From Rhodocyclaceae bacterium (GTDB lineage: Bacteria; Pseudomonadota; Gammaproteobacteria; Burkholderiales; Rhodocyclaceae), in NCBI GenBank assembly GCA_016702335.1, contig JADJEF010000003.1, forward strand, positions 437,370 to 501,369: a DNA stretch of 64,000 nucleotides, read 5' to 3'. The notes under the pieces were generated by a model. The model saw only the letters and a program-made list of their open reading frames with translations, did no database searches and was not told the DNA's origin. A program made the position numbers and the translations under genes. Shown here piece after piece: positions 1-7,822 of the stretch (position 1 is its first letter; every line of letters starts with the position of its first letter).

Positions 1-1
1 G

Positions 2-619
2 GTGGTCTTCGTCAGCCCTAACGCCGTTGAGCACGCGCTTTCCGTTATGTTGCGGCATCGGTCTTGGCCCATCGAAACGACTGCGGCGGGCATGGGGCGT
101 TCGAGTGAGGCTGCCTTGGCGCGCTATGGGGTGGGCAAGATCATTGCACCGCAAGAGCGCTTTGATTCGGAAAGCCTGTTGGCCATGCCGCCGCTGAGCG
201 ATGTGCGGGGCTGGCGAATCCTGATTTGCCGGGGTGATGGTGGGCGCGAGTTACTGGGAGAAACCTTGAGTGCCCGTGGAGCTCAGGTGGATTACCTGAC
301 CTGTTACCGGCGTTCGCGGCCCACCCTCGATCCGGCACCGCTGATACGCTTGTGGCAGGGAAACTCGCTGGATGCCATTACCTTGACCAGCAGCGAGGGG
401 GTACGCCATTTTGCTGCGATGATCGGTCACCTTGGGCTGGCCTACTGGCGGAACACGCCGACCTTTGTCAGCCACGAGCGCATAGCTGCTGAGGCACAGA
501 GATTTGGTCTGCACACGATGCGGCTGACTGAGCCGGCGGATGCAGGCCTATTGGCGAGCATGGAGGCCCATTTCTCAGCCCATGATCCGCAAGTCGGCGC
601 TGGCAGGACGGCGATTTAG
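2..619 (+). CDS. hemD: Uroporphyrinogen-III synthase HemD, 3' part
   Basis: HemD cyclises hydroxymethylbilane to uroporphyrinogen III, the branch point to haem, sirohaem and corrins, in the cytosol. Only the C-terminal ~205 residues are present; the frame is open to the left edge, so the first GTG is probably internal. The recognisable stretches are FVSPNAVEHAL near the start, then the GxG-like ILICRGDGGRELL and the late ITLTSSEGVRHFA strand-loop, all typical of the two-lobed HemD fold. The last residues, PQVGAGRTAI, do not belong to the family: they are encoded by a copy of the dispersed 25-bp repeat, so the native C-terminus has been replaced or extended. The gene converges on hemF, leaving only 7 bp between the stops. 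The family assignment is firm; the repeat-derived tail is seen directly. Confidence 0.88.
   Translation: MVFVSPNAVEHALSVMLRHRSWPIETTAAGMGRSSEAALARYGVGKIIAPQERFDSESLLAMPPLSDVRGWRILICRGDGGRELLGETLSARGAQVDYLTCYRRSRPTLDPAPLIRLWQGNSLDAITLTSSEGVRHFAAMIGHLGLAYWRNTPTFVSHERIAAEAQRFGLHTMRLTEPADAGLLASMEAHFSAHDPQVGAGRTAI
591..616 (+). repeat. Dispersed short repeat, in frame at hemD 3' end
   Basis: A copy with core AAGTCGGCGCTGG followed by ACGGCGATT. It is read as QVGAGRTAI immediately before the hemD stop codon. Confidence 0.85.
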
Positions 620-626
620 GGCCGGC

Positions 627-1541
627 TCAGGCCAGCCAGTCGCGTGGCGGCAGGAACTCGCTGTACAGCGTAGCCTCCGGGCTGCCGGGCTCCGGTTGCC
701 AGTCATAGCGCCACTTGACGATGGGTGGCAGCGACATGAGAATGGATTCGGTGCGTCCGCCTGACTGCAGACCGAACAAGGTGCCTCGGTCCCAGACCAG
801 ATTGAATTCCACGTAGCGCCCACGCCGGTAGGCCTGAAAGTCCCGCTCCCGCTCGCCATACGCCTTGTCGCGTTGGTGCGCCAAAATAGGCAGGTAGGCA
901 TGAATGAAGGCATTGCCCACGGACTGCATCAGTCCATAGCAGCGCTCGAAGCCGCCCTCGTTGAGATCGTCGAAGAACACACCGCCCACACCGCGGGCCT
1001 CATTCCGGTGTTTGAGAAAAAAATACTCATCGCACCATTTCTTGTAGCGCGGATAGACATCGGAACCAAACGGCACTAATGCGTCATGGCAGGTTTGGTG
1101 AAAATGGCGGGCATCGTCGCTATCGCCGTAGTAGGGGGTCATGTCCATGCCGCCGCCAAACCACCAGACCGGTTCGCTGGTGTCGTCGGTCGGTTGCGCG
1201 ACAAAAAAGCGCACGTTCATGTGCGCTGTCGGGCAGTAGGGGTTGCGCGGATGCATTACCAGCGACACGCCCATGGCTTCCCAGCGGCGGCCCGCCAGTT
1301 CGGGTCGATGCGCGGTGGCCGAGGGCGGCAGCTTGTCGCCCATCACGTGTGAAAAATTGACGCCGCCACGCTCGAAAAAATCACCTTCTTCAAGGAGGCG
1401 CGAAATACCACCGCCGCCGGCGGGGCGATCCCACGAATCCGTGCGAAAACTTTGCCCGTCAAAGCGCTCCAGTTCGCCGACGATGCGGTCTTGCAGGCTG
1501 GTAAGAAAGTTCTTGATTGAGCCGGTATCGAAGGTGGTCAT
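627..1541 (-). CDS. hemF: Oxygen-dependent coproporphyrinogen III oxidase
   Basis: HemF converts coproporphyrinogen III to protoporphyrinogen IX by two oxidative decarboxylations using O2. The 304 residues match the usual family length. Family-typical segments are seen in order: GGGGISRLLEEG near residue 42, MHPRNPYCPTAHMN and WWFGGGMDMTPYY in the middle, then FFDDLNEGGFERC, and the C-terminal GRYVEFNLVWDRGTLFGL and SGGRTESILMSLPP. The start overlaps the stop of the upstream phzF-like gene by four bases (ATGA), which indicates translational coupling within a leftward folD-purE-phzF-hemF run. The oxygen-independent counterpart hemN lies 4.7 kb away, so the cell can make haem with or without oxygen. 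Confidence 0.96.
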   Translation of the reverse strand: MTTFDTGSIKNFLTSLQDRIVGELERFDGQSFRTDSWDRPAGGGGISRLLEEGDFFERGGVNFSHVMGDKLPPSATAHRPELAGRRWEAMGVSLVMHPRNPYCPTAHMNVRFFVAQPTDDTSEPVWWFGGGMDMTPYYGDSDDARHFHQTCHDALVPFGSDVYPRYKKWCDEYFFLKHRNEARGVGGVFFDDLNEGGFERCYGLMQSVGNAFIHAYLPILAHQRDKAYGERERDFQAYRRGRYVEFNLVWDRGTLFGLQSGGRTESILMSLPPIVKWRYDWQPEPGSPEATLYSEFLPPRDWLA

Positions 1542-2422
1542 GGGGTCTGCTCGGGAAGTCGTATTTCGCCGTGTCCGAGTTCAACAACGCGCCCGCTGAC
1601 GAAAATCTCTCGTTGCGCGTTGACGTGAAGCTGAAGTTGGCAGGGTTTGCTGATGGCAGTCCCTTGGGCTAGTTGCCAGCGCTGGGGCAGGGGAGTTTCT
1701 GTGGCCAGAAGATAGCCGCCCAAGTTGGCGCAAGCAGAACCTGTACCGGGATCTTCGCAGGGCGAGCCATTCTTCGGGAAGAAAAAACGCACCTGCGCCT
1801 GTTGTATGCCATCGCGCGGTGGGCCGTCAGGAGCAAACACATAGACCATGGCGCGCTCTCCATTGCCGCAGTGCTTCGCCATCAGCTCGGCACTGGCCGC
1901 GCAGCGGGCTACAGCGTCAGGCGATATCAACGGCACCACCAGTTGATCGCTGCCGGTGTCAACCCAGAGCGGCTCGCCGATAAGGTCGTTCTCGCTGAGC
2001 GAAAGGGCACTGGCGATTTCGGCGCGGGTGGCATCGGGCCTGCGATGAGTGGGCGTATTCGCGCGCAAAGTCCAGGTGTCGGATTGGTCAGCAGTGCTGA
2101 CTACAGGAATCAACCCGGCACGCATTTCCAAACTCAGCGCCTGGTCACCCAGGCCCAGCGCACGCACGACCTGCGCGCTACCCAGGGTCGGGTGACCGGC
2201 GAAGGGCATCTCGAATGTGGGCGTAAAAATTCGGACACAGGCATTTGCTTCCGGCAGCGTCGCTGGCAGGATAAAGGTGGTCTCGGAGAGGTTGAATTGC
2301 AGCGCCAATGCCTGCATCTCGGCGTCTGAAAGGCCTTGGCCATCCTCAAAGACTGCGAGCGGATTGCCCCCCAGGGTTGTCTGGGCAAAGACGTTGAGCA
2401 GGCGAAAGCGGTAGGTGCGCAT
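1538..2422 (-). CDS. PhzF family isomerase/epimerase-like protein
   Basis: A 294-residue protein of the PhzF family (diaminopimelate-epimerase-like double-lobed fold, cytosolic). The N-terminus contains the conserved GNPLAVF. PFAGHPTLGSAQV follows at about residue 73, and DPGTGSACANLGGYL lies in the C-terminal lobe; these glycine-rich loops hold the ligand acid group in the family. Many PhzF homologues in proteobacteria have no known substrate, so no reaction is claimed. The gene lies between purE and hemF, two bases after the purE stop and overlapping the hemF start by ATGA, so it is co-transcribed with them. Neighbourhood gives no clear clue to function. Confidence 0.85.
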   Translation of the reverse strand: MRTYRFRLLNVFAQTTLGGNPLAVFEDGQGLSDAEMQALALQFNLSETTFILPATLPEANACVRIFTPTFEMPFAGHPTLGSAQVVRALGLGDQALSLEMRAGLIPVVSTADQSDTWTLRANTPTHRRPDATRAEIASALSLSENDLIGEPLWVDTGSDQLVVPLISPDAVARCAASAELMAKHCGNGERAMVYVFAPDGPPRDGIQQAQVRFFFPKNGSPCEDPGTGSACANLGGYLLATETPLPQRWQLAQGTAISKPCQLQLHVNAQREIFVSGRVVELGHGEIRLPEQTP

Positions 2423-2424
2423 GC

Positions 2425-2940
2425 TTAATCGTCAGTCAGCGTCATGCCCAGGACCTTCTCGGTCTGGCGGGCGCGAAAGGCGTTGAGCTTGACGGCAAGT
2501 TCGCGACCCAGATCGTCGTTCGCGGTGGCAATGATGGCAATGGCAGTGAGCGCGGCATTCGCCGCACCTGCTTCGCCGATGGCAAAGGTTGATACCGGTA
2601 CGCCGCGCGGCATCTGCACGATGGAAAGCAGCGAGTCCAGGCCCTTCAGGTGCTTGGAGGGTACGGGCACACCGAGAATCGGCACGATGGTTTTGGAGGC
2701 CAGCATGCCGGGCAAGTGAGCGGCCCCGCCGGCCCCGGCGATGATGGCGCGCAGGTCGCGCTCTTCAGCCACGGCGGCGTAATCGAAAAGCAGGTCGGGG
2801 GTGCGATGGGCTGACACCACGCGCGCCTCGTAGGGCACGTCGAACTCCTTGAGAACGTCGGCGGCGGCTTTCATGATCGGCCAGTCCGAATCCGATCCCA
2901 TCACGATGCCGACCAGCGGCTTGGCGTACTTGGCGTTCAT
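2425..2940 (-). CDS. purE: N5-carboxyaminoimidazole ribonucleotide mutase PurE
   Basis: PurE moves the carboxylate of N5-CAIR to give CAIR in de novo purine synthesis. The 171-residue protein starts with MNAKYAKPLVGIVMGSDSDWP and carries the class I PurE motifs GSDSDWPIM and SAHRTPD, plus the later loop GAGGAAHLPGM. The start was placed at 2940 because a Shine-Dalgarno (GGAGC), lying inside the last folD codons, precedes it by a good distance; the upstream in-frame ATG at 2976 lies inside folD. It is separated from the folD stop by one base. The partner purK is not in the window. Confidence 0.95.
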   Translation of the reverse strand: MNAKYAKPLVGIVMGSDSDWPIMKAAADVLKEFDVPYEARVVSAHRTPDLLFDYAAVAEERDLRAIIAGAGGAAHLPGMLASKTIVPILGVPVPSKHLKGLDSLLSIVQMPRGVPVSTFAIGEAGAANAALTAIAIIATANDDLGRELAVKLNAFRARQTEKVLGMTLTDD

Positions 2941-2941
2941 T

Positions 2942-3799
2942 TCAGGCTCCTGCTGCCGCGCGCTCGGCAGACTCAAGGGTGTTAGTAAGCAACATGGTGA
3001 TGGTCATGGGGCCAACGCCGCCCGGCACCGGCGTAATCAACCCGGCCACTTCCTTGGCTGTCTCGAAATCGACATCGCCACAGAGTTTGCCGTCAGCCGT
3101 ACGATTGATGCCTACATCAATCACAGTGGCACCCGGCTTGATCATGTCGCCGGTGATCATCTTCGGCCGGCCAACCGCAGCCACCAAAATGTCGGCGCGT
3201 CGGGTATGCAAGGCCAAATCTCTTGATTGCGAATGGCAGACAGTCACGGTAGCGCTTTCACTGAGAAGCAGAAGCGCCATCGGCTTGCCGACAATATTGC
3301 TGCGGCCGACGATAACGACTTCTGCCCCCTTTAGAGGTACCTCTTCGCTTTTAAGCATCTGCATGACGCCATAAGGTGTGCAGGGAATGAAGCGGGGATT
3401 GCCTTGCGCGAGCGCGCCGATGTTTTCCGCGTGAAAGCCATCGACGTCCTTATCGGGCAAAATCGCCTCGAGCACGGCCTCGGCATCGAAATGCTTGGGC
3501 AACGGCAACTGCACGAGAATGCCATGCACCAAGGGGTCGGCATTGAGTTCGGCGATGCGCGCCATCACCTCATCTTGGCGCGCGTCGAGGCCATAGGTGA
3601 ACTTGAGCGAACGAATGCCGGCCTTCTCGCAGCCCGCCACCTTGTTGCGGACATAGACGGCAGAGGCGGGGTCTTCGCCAACCAAAATTACGGCGAGGCA
3701 AGGTGCTGTGCCGCGCGCCGTCAAGGCGGCAGCACGTTCGGCAAGTTGCCCTCGGACCGTCGCGGAGAGGGCGTTTCCATCAAGAATGCGTGCGCTCAT
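2942..3799 (-). CDS. folD: Methylenetetrahydrofolate dehydrogenase / cyclohydrolase FolD
   Basis: FolD interconverts 5,10-methylene-THF and 10-formyl-THF through two activities in one active site, using NADP+, and supplies one-carbon units for purines, which fits with purE next to it. About 285 residues, the usual length. It shows YVRNKVAGCEKAGI with the catalytic lysine region, the substrate loop VQLPLPKHFD, the dinucleotide-binding GRSNIVGKPMALLLL and the C-terminal PGGVGPMTITMLLTNTL. The ATG at 3799 is preferred over the TTG one codon upstream, because a GGAG lies eight bases before it. A terminator-like hairpin lies just upstream in the leader. Confidence 0.96.
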   Translation of the reverse strand: MSARILDGNALSATVRGQLAERAAALTARGTAPCLAVILVGEDPASAVYVRNKVAGCEKAGIRSLKFTYGLDARQDEVMARIAELNADPLVHGILVQLPLPKHFDAEAVLEAILPDKDVDGFHAENIGALAQGNPRFIPCTPYGVMQMLKSEEVPLKGAEVVIVGRSNIVGKPMALLLLSESATVTVCHSQSRDLALHTRRADILVAAVGRPKMITGDMIKPGATVIDVGINRTADGKLCGDVDFETAKEVAGLITPVPGGVGPMTITMLLTNTLESAERAAAGA

Positions 3800-3813
3800 C
3801 AAAGCTCCAAAGC

Positions 3814-3859
3814 AAAAAAATATCGACCTGCCGGGAACGCTGATCGTTACGGCAGGTCG
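3814..3859 (-). terminator. Terminator-like hairpin with T-tract in the folD leader
   Basis: A perfect 10-bp inverted repeat (CGACCTGCCG at 3824-3833 and CGGCAGGTCG at 3850-3859) with a 16-base loop is followed, on the minus strand, by seven consecutive T residues (3814-3820). This is the form of an intrinsic terminator pointing toward folD. It could be a leader attenuator or the end of a short minus-strand RNA. A weak CATAAT at 3868-3873 on the minus strand could be a -10 element. Confidence 0.55.
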
Positions 3860-4018
3860 TCGTTCGGATTATGGAAAATTCGGCGACCGAAGTCGAGAAC
3901 CAGTCATTCAGCGAGCAACTTTCTATGGGGTGCGCCCATGAGAGAAAAAACTTGCTAATCTCCCGATGATAGGCAGCAAGCTCGCGCTCGACTGCTCAAA
4001 ACCATCCTGGAGGAGACC

Positions 4019-4633
4019 ATGCACGACAACGAAAATGCCGGGAAAGAATTACGGCGCATCGTGCGTATCAGTGAAGAGATCAAGCGCGTTGTTGCCACGG
4101 CGTTCAAGATCAATCTAATGGCCATGAATGCGATTTTTTTGGCCAAGCGTGCGGGGCAGTCAGCCTTGGGGTTCGGGGTGCTCTCGAATGAACTCCGCCG
4201 GTTTGCGACAGATCTGCAAACCCAGATGGAGGCGCTCCGTGCGATGACCTATGGGAGCACCTCGACCGTAACCGCCTTGCTCAAGCAAGCGCGTGTCAAT
4301 CGATCGCTGGAATTGACGCTCAAGACCAGCAAGGGCGAAGGCCGGCGAATTGTCGAGCAACTGCTGCGTGAGCGCCATGCCGAATCCCTTGCTGATCGGC
4401 AGGCACAGATGCATGGCGTCAGTCGGCGCTTGCGCTCGATGATCGATTCGACGGCGCAACTGGTTGAACTGGGTAGTGTACTGGCGCGTTCTGCAAAAAT
4501 TGAGGCGGCCTACGGCGGCAGTTTTTCTACGTCGCTGATGCAGGTATCCAGTGATTTTGAAAAGACCATCGGGGACATCCAGCAGTCCCTGGCGGCATTG
4601 ACCAAGCACCAAACCGAGGAGATGGCGGGATGA
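4019..4633 (+). CDS. Small soluble chemoreceptor-like (MCP signalling domain) protein
   Basis: A 204-residue, mostly helical protein with no membrane segment. Residues ~35-70 (INLMAMNAIFLAKRAG, then LGFGVLSNELRRFA) resemble the highly conserved hairpin tip of methyl-accepting chemotaxis proteins, which reads like INLLALNAAIEAARAG and FAVVADEVR. The region is shorter and diverged from a full MCP. It starts after a good GGAGGAG Shine-Dalgarno and its stop overlaps the start of the ODP-like gene (ATGA). In Treponema denticola an oxygen-binding diiron protein (ODP) is paired with an MCP as an oxygen sensor, so this pair may form a reduced sensor-signaller unit. That role is inference; other possibilities include a scaffold that docks on CheA arrays or an MCP-like protein outside chemotaxis. 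Confidence 0.6.
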   Translation: MHDNENAGKELRRIVRISEEIKRVVATAFKINLMAMNAIFLAKRAGQSALGFGVLSNELRRFATDLQTQMEALRAMTYGSTSTVTALLKQARVNRSLELTLKTSKGEGRRIVEQLLRERHAESLADRQAQMHGVSRRLRSMIDSTAQLVELGSVLARSAKIEAAYGGSFSTSLMQVSSDFEKTIGDIQQSLAALTKHQTEEMAG

Positions 4634-5370
4634 AGACGGCACGGACAATTTTCGAGGACGGCGAACACAAGTGGATCGCTATCGTACGTGACCCGGAGCG
4701 CCCCAACTACCTGATCGATACCAACGAGTATCTGGTGGTTCACGGCGACGAAGCCCTTCTTCTGGATCCGGGCGGCAACGAGGTATTCCCGGCGGTGTTT
4801 TCTGCGCTGAGCACCGTCTATGATCCGCGCCGGCTTGATCGCATTTTTGCTTCGCATCAGGACCCGGACATTATTTCCTCACTCTCCCTCTGGATCGAGT
4901 TCAATCCCAAGATCAAGTGCTACATCAGTTGGCTGTGGGCGAGTTTTGTGCCCCATTTTGGTGGCACTGACGAGACCTTTATCCCGATTCCTGATAACGG
5001 CATGGACGTCATGCTGGGAGGACACCGGTTACAGACGGTGCCGGCGCACTATCTGCATTCGGCAGGCAACCATCAGTTGTATGACCCCAAGGCGAAAATT
5101 CTTTTCTCGGGGGATGTCGGGGCCGCCTTGCTCCCGCCCGGTGAAGATACCCTGTTCGTCGAGAATTTCGATCAGCACATTCGTCACGCCGAGGGGTTCC
5201 ATCGGCGCTGGATGGGGTCAAACAAGGCCAAGAATGACTGGTGTTCGCGCGTGGCTTCAATGGACATCGACATGCTGTGTCCGCAACACGGGGCAATTTA
5301 TCAGGGCGAGAATGTGCGCCGTTTTATCGACTGGTTCTCGCGTCTTGATGTCGGTGTGCTGAAGTCCTGA
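4630..5370 (+). CDS. ODP-like metallo-beta-lactamase-fold diiron protein
   Basis: A 246-residue metallo-beta-lactamase-fold protein resembling the oxygen-binding diiron proteins and the N-terminal domain of flavodiiron proteins. Metal-ligand regions visible in order are ASHQDPDI (the HxExD-type motif, here with Q), VPAHYLHSAGN, LFSGDVGAAL and a final LCPQHGAIY. There is no flavodoxin domain, so electron transfer as in a full flavodiiron protein is unlikely. The gene overlaps the upstream MCP-like gene by four bases and is followed by fnr on the other strand, placing it in an oxygen-related neighbourhood. A sensory role (O2 or redox) is likely by analogy with the Treponema ODP-MCP pair; enzymatic hydrolysis cannot be excluded. 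Confidence 0.75.
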   Translation: MKTARTIFEDGEHKWIAIVRDPERPNYLIDTNEYLVVHGDEALLLDPGGNEVFPAVFSALSTVYDPRRLDRIFASHQDPDIISSLSLWIEFNPKIKCYISWLWASFVPHFGGTDETFIPIPDNGMDVMLGGHRLQTVPAHYLHSAGNHQLYDPKAKILFSGDVGAALLPPGEDTLFVENFDQHIRHAEGFHRRWMGSNKAKNDWCSRVASMDIDMLCPQHGAIYQGENVRRFIDWFSRLDVGVLKS

Positions 5371-5386
5371 GCGGCGGCATCGTGGC

Positions 5387-5403
5387 GGCGACCGGGCGTC
5401 GCC
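5387..5403. terminator. Short hairpin between convergent ODP and fnr genes
   Basis: A 6-bp stem (GGCGAC / GTCGCC) in the 42-bp gap between two converging stops. There is no T-tract, so it is only a weak terminator candidate. Confidence 0.25.
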
Positions 5404-5412
5404 AGTACGCTC

Positions 5413-6159
5413 TCAGCGCGACATCAGGGCCTTGAGTCGTGGAATGTCGAGCAGTCGGATGTGCTTCTGCTGCACCGAGATCAAGCCCTCGTCCTGGAAG
5501 CGTGAAAAGCAACGGCTTACTGTCTCCAGTTTCATGCCCAGGTAGGAACCTATTTCATCGCGCGTCATGCGCAGATGAAATTCCGCCGGCGAGAATCCGC
5601 GCGAATTGAAACGTTGCGACAGGTTGAGCAGAAATGCTGCCAGGCGTTCTTCGGCACGCATTTTCCCGAGCAACATCATGACCCCCTGGTCACGTACGAT
5701 TTCTCGGCTCATTAATCGGTGGAAGTGGCTTTGCAGCGAGCGAATTTCACTGGCGAAGTGCTCAAGGTTCGCGAAGGGTATCGGGCAGACTTCGCTGTCC
5801 TCAAGCGCCACCGCGTTGCAGCTATGTTTGTCGGCACTGATGCCGTCGAGCCCAAGCAGATCACCCGTCATTTGGAAGCCGGTGACCTGATCGCGACCAT
5901 CTTCGGTCAGTAGATCGGTTTTGAAGAAGCCGGTCTTGATCGCATAGATCGCTTCAAAGTGATCTTCCGTACGGTAGAGATGCTCGCCGCGCCTGAGTTT
6001 GCGCCGATCACCCACCAGATTGTCCAGGCGCTCAATCTCGCTTTGGTTCAGGCCAACAGGCAGGCAAAGTTCTTTGAGGCCGCACTGGGAGCAGGCCGCC
6101 TTGAGCGTTGGCGTGTGAGTAGCCGTACATTCTGTATGGGCTTTAAGTGAGGAGGGCAT
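5413..6159 (-). CDS. fnr: FNR-type oxygen-responsive transcriptional regulator
   Basis: A CRP/FNR-family regulator of 248 residues. The N-terminal cysteine cluster CSQCGLKELC, together with a later cysteine in SEVCPIPF, matches the four ligands of the oxygen-labile [4Fe-4S] cluster of FNR/Anr proteins. The cyclic-nucleotide-like beta-roll follows, then a long dimer helix and the C-terminal helix-turn-helix with LGMKLETVSRCFSRFQ, the FNR recognition helix type (E--SR). The start was set at 6159 (MPSSLKAHTE); the longer frame lacks a good ribosome site. It is divergent from hemN across 89 bp with a single FNR box, so autoregulation is expected. Family assignment is firm. Confidence 0.93.
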   Translation of the reverse strand: MPSSLKAHTECTATHTPTLKAACSQCGLKELCLPVGLNQSEIERLDNLVGDRRKLRRGEHLYRTEDHFEAIYAIKTGFFKTDLLTEDGRDQVTGFQMTGDLLGLDGISADKHSCNAVALEDSEVCPIPFANLEHFASEIRSLQSHFHRLMSREIVRDQGVMMLLGKMRAEERLAAFLLNLSQRFNSRGFSPAEFHLRMTRDEIGSYLGMKLETVSRCFSRFQDEGLISVQQKHIRLLDIPRLKALMSR

Positions 6160-6197
6160 GCAAATTACCAAGGACGATGCAGACAACGAGAGACCCT

Positions 6198-6211
6198 TTG
6201 ATGTGCGTCAA
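6198..6211. promoter_or_regulatory. FNR box between fnr and hemN
   Basis: TTGATGTGCGTCAA matches the FNR consensus TTGAT-N4-ATCAA with one mismatch. It lies about midway between the divergent starts of fnr and hemN, so one site may serve both promoters. Confidence 0.8.
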
Positions 6212-6248
6212 AGTCGTGTTTGGTGACTTGCCTCATTCTTCCGCCACC

Positions 6249-7652
6249 ATGCGCTTTCCCACCGCCAGTTCGCAAGAGCTGATCTTCGACCCGCAGTTGA
6301 TCCGTCGTTTCGACATCAACGGGCCTCGGTACACCTCGTACCCGACGGCTGACCGTTTCGTTGAGGCGTTTGGTGCCGGGGACTACGTTTCGTGGTTGCA
6401 AAAGCGCACGGTCGGAGGCATCAGTCGACCGCTTTCATTATATGTGCACGTACCGTTTTGCAACACGATTTGCTACTACTGCGCCTGTAACAAAATCATT
6501 ACCAAGGATCACGGTCGTTCTGCTAAATATATCAAGTACTTGGGTAAAGAGTTGGCCATGCAGGCGGCGCAACTCGACGGTAGTCACGATGTCATCCAGC
6601 TGCATTTTGGCGGCGGCACGCCAACCTTCCTGTCGCACGACGAGATGCGGCAGTTGATGGATCTCATCCGCAAGCATTTCCGGCTGCTACCGGATGGTGA
6701 GTATTCGATCGAAGTTGACCCGCGCAAGGTGGATCGCGAGACCGTCAAGTTACTGGCCGAGCTTGGCTTCAATCGCATGAGTGTCGGCGTGCAGGATTTC
6801 GACCCGCGCGTACAGCAGGCGGTCAATCGCATTCAGTCGCTCGAAGAAACCAAACTGGTGATTGATTCCGCCCGTGAGTTCGGTTTCAAGGGCGTGTCGG
6901 TCGATCTGATTTACGGCTTGCCCAAGCAAAATGTGATCAGTTTCAACCATTCGATCGATGAGGTGCTCAAGCTAAATCCGGATCGTCTGTCGATCTACAG
7001 CTACGCCCACCTGCCCAATCTGGCCAAGCCGCAGCGTCGTATTCAAGAGGCTGATTTGCCCTCGGCCGATGCCAAACTGCAGATTTTGCAGTTGGCCATA
7101 CGCCGTCTGACCGAAGCCGGCTACGTCTTCATCGGCATGGATCATTTCGCCAAGCCCGACGATGAGTTGGCGGTCGCCCAGCGGCAGGGCCGGCTCCACC
7201 GCAACTTTCAGGGCTACTCGACGCACGCCGAGGCTGATCTCATGGCGTTTGGCGTCTCGGCCATTGGCAAGGTTGGCCCCAGCTATTGCCAGAACGTGAA
7301 GACGCTGGACGAGTATTACGACGCGCTCGACCAAGACCAACTGCCTGTTCTGCGTGGCATTGAGCTGACTGCCGATGACTTGCTGCGCCGCTGCATCATT
7401 CAGGCGCTGATGTGCCATTTCTCGCTCTCGATCGAGTCGGTCGAGATTGCGCATCTGATCGACTTCCGCAGCTATTTCGCGGACGAAATTGCCGAACTCC
7501 AGACGATGCAGGAAGGCGGTCTGCTCACTATCGATGAGGGTTGGATCACCGTCCTGCCGCGCGGACGCATGCTGGTACGCGCCATCGCCATGGTGTTTGA
7601 CCGTTACCTGCGTCAGGACCGGCAGCGTACCCGCTACTCGAAGGTTATCTGA
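6249..7652 (+). CDS. hemN: Oxygen-independent coproporphyrinogen III oxidase (radical SAM)
   Basis: HemN decarboxylates coproporphyrinogen III to protoporphyrinogen IX without oxygen, using two SAM and a [4Fe-4S] cluster. The ~467 residues fit the family. The N-terminus carries the HemN signature RRFDINGPRYTSYPTADRF, followed by the radical SAM cysteines in CNTICYYCACNK and the SAM-binding HFGGGTPTF. The HemN C-terminal domain follows. The start at 6249 (MRFPTASSQEL) is preferred; in-frame starts further left would lie in or before the FNR box. Control by FNR under low oxygen is strongly suggested by the box at 6198-6211. Confidence 0.95.
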   Translation: MRFPTASSQELIFDPQLIRRFDINGPRYTSYPTADRFVEAFGAGDYVSWLQKRTVGGISRPLSLYVHVPFCNTICYYCACNKIITKDHGRSAKYIKYLGKELAMQAAQLDGSHDVIQLHFGGGTPTFLSHDEMRQLMDLIRKHFRLLPDGEYSIEVDPRKVDRETVKLLAELGFNRMSVGVQDFDPRVQQAVNRIQSLEETKLVIDSAREFGFKGVSVDLIYGLPKQNVISFNHSIDEVLKLNPDRLSIYSYAHLPNLAKPQRRIQEADLPSADAKLQILQLAIRRLTEAGYVFIGMDHFAKPDDELAVAQRQGRLHRNFQGYSTHAEADLMAFGVSAIGKVGPSYCQNVKTLDEYYDALDQDQLPVLRGIELTADDLLRRCIIQALMCHFSLSIESVEIAHLIDFRSYFADEIAELQTMQEGGLLTIDEGWITVLPRGRMLVRAIAMVFDRYLRQDRQRTRYSKVI

Positions 7653-7660
7653 GCAGCAAC

Positions 7661-7687
7661 CGCCGTCTCACCAGCGCCGACTTGCGG
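7661..7687 (-). repeat. Dispersed short repeat, hemN-fimV-like intergenic
   Basis: A reverse-orientation copy (CGCCGT, four bases, then CCAGCGCCGACTT) starting 9 bp after the hemN stop. Confidence 0.85.
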
Positions 7688-7822
7688 AACGCGGCGCGTG
7701 CTTATTGGCACTTTGGGATGGTGCTGCCAGAATGCCCGATTGTGCGGTTTGGATTTTCCCGGCTCCTTCCGTCATAATCACCAGCAAAAGGCCAATTGGA
7801 TTTTTGTCCATCGGGGGAGGCT

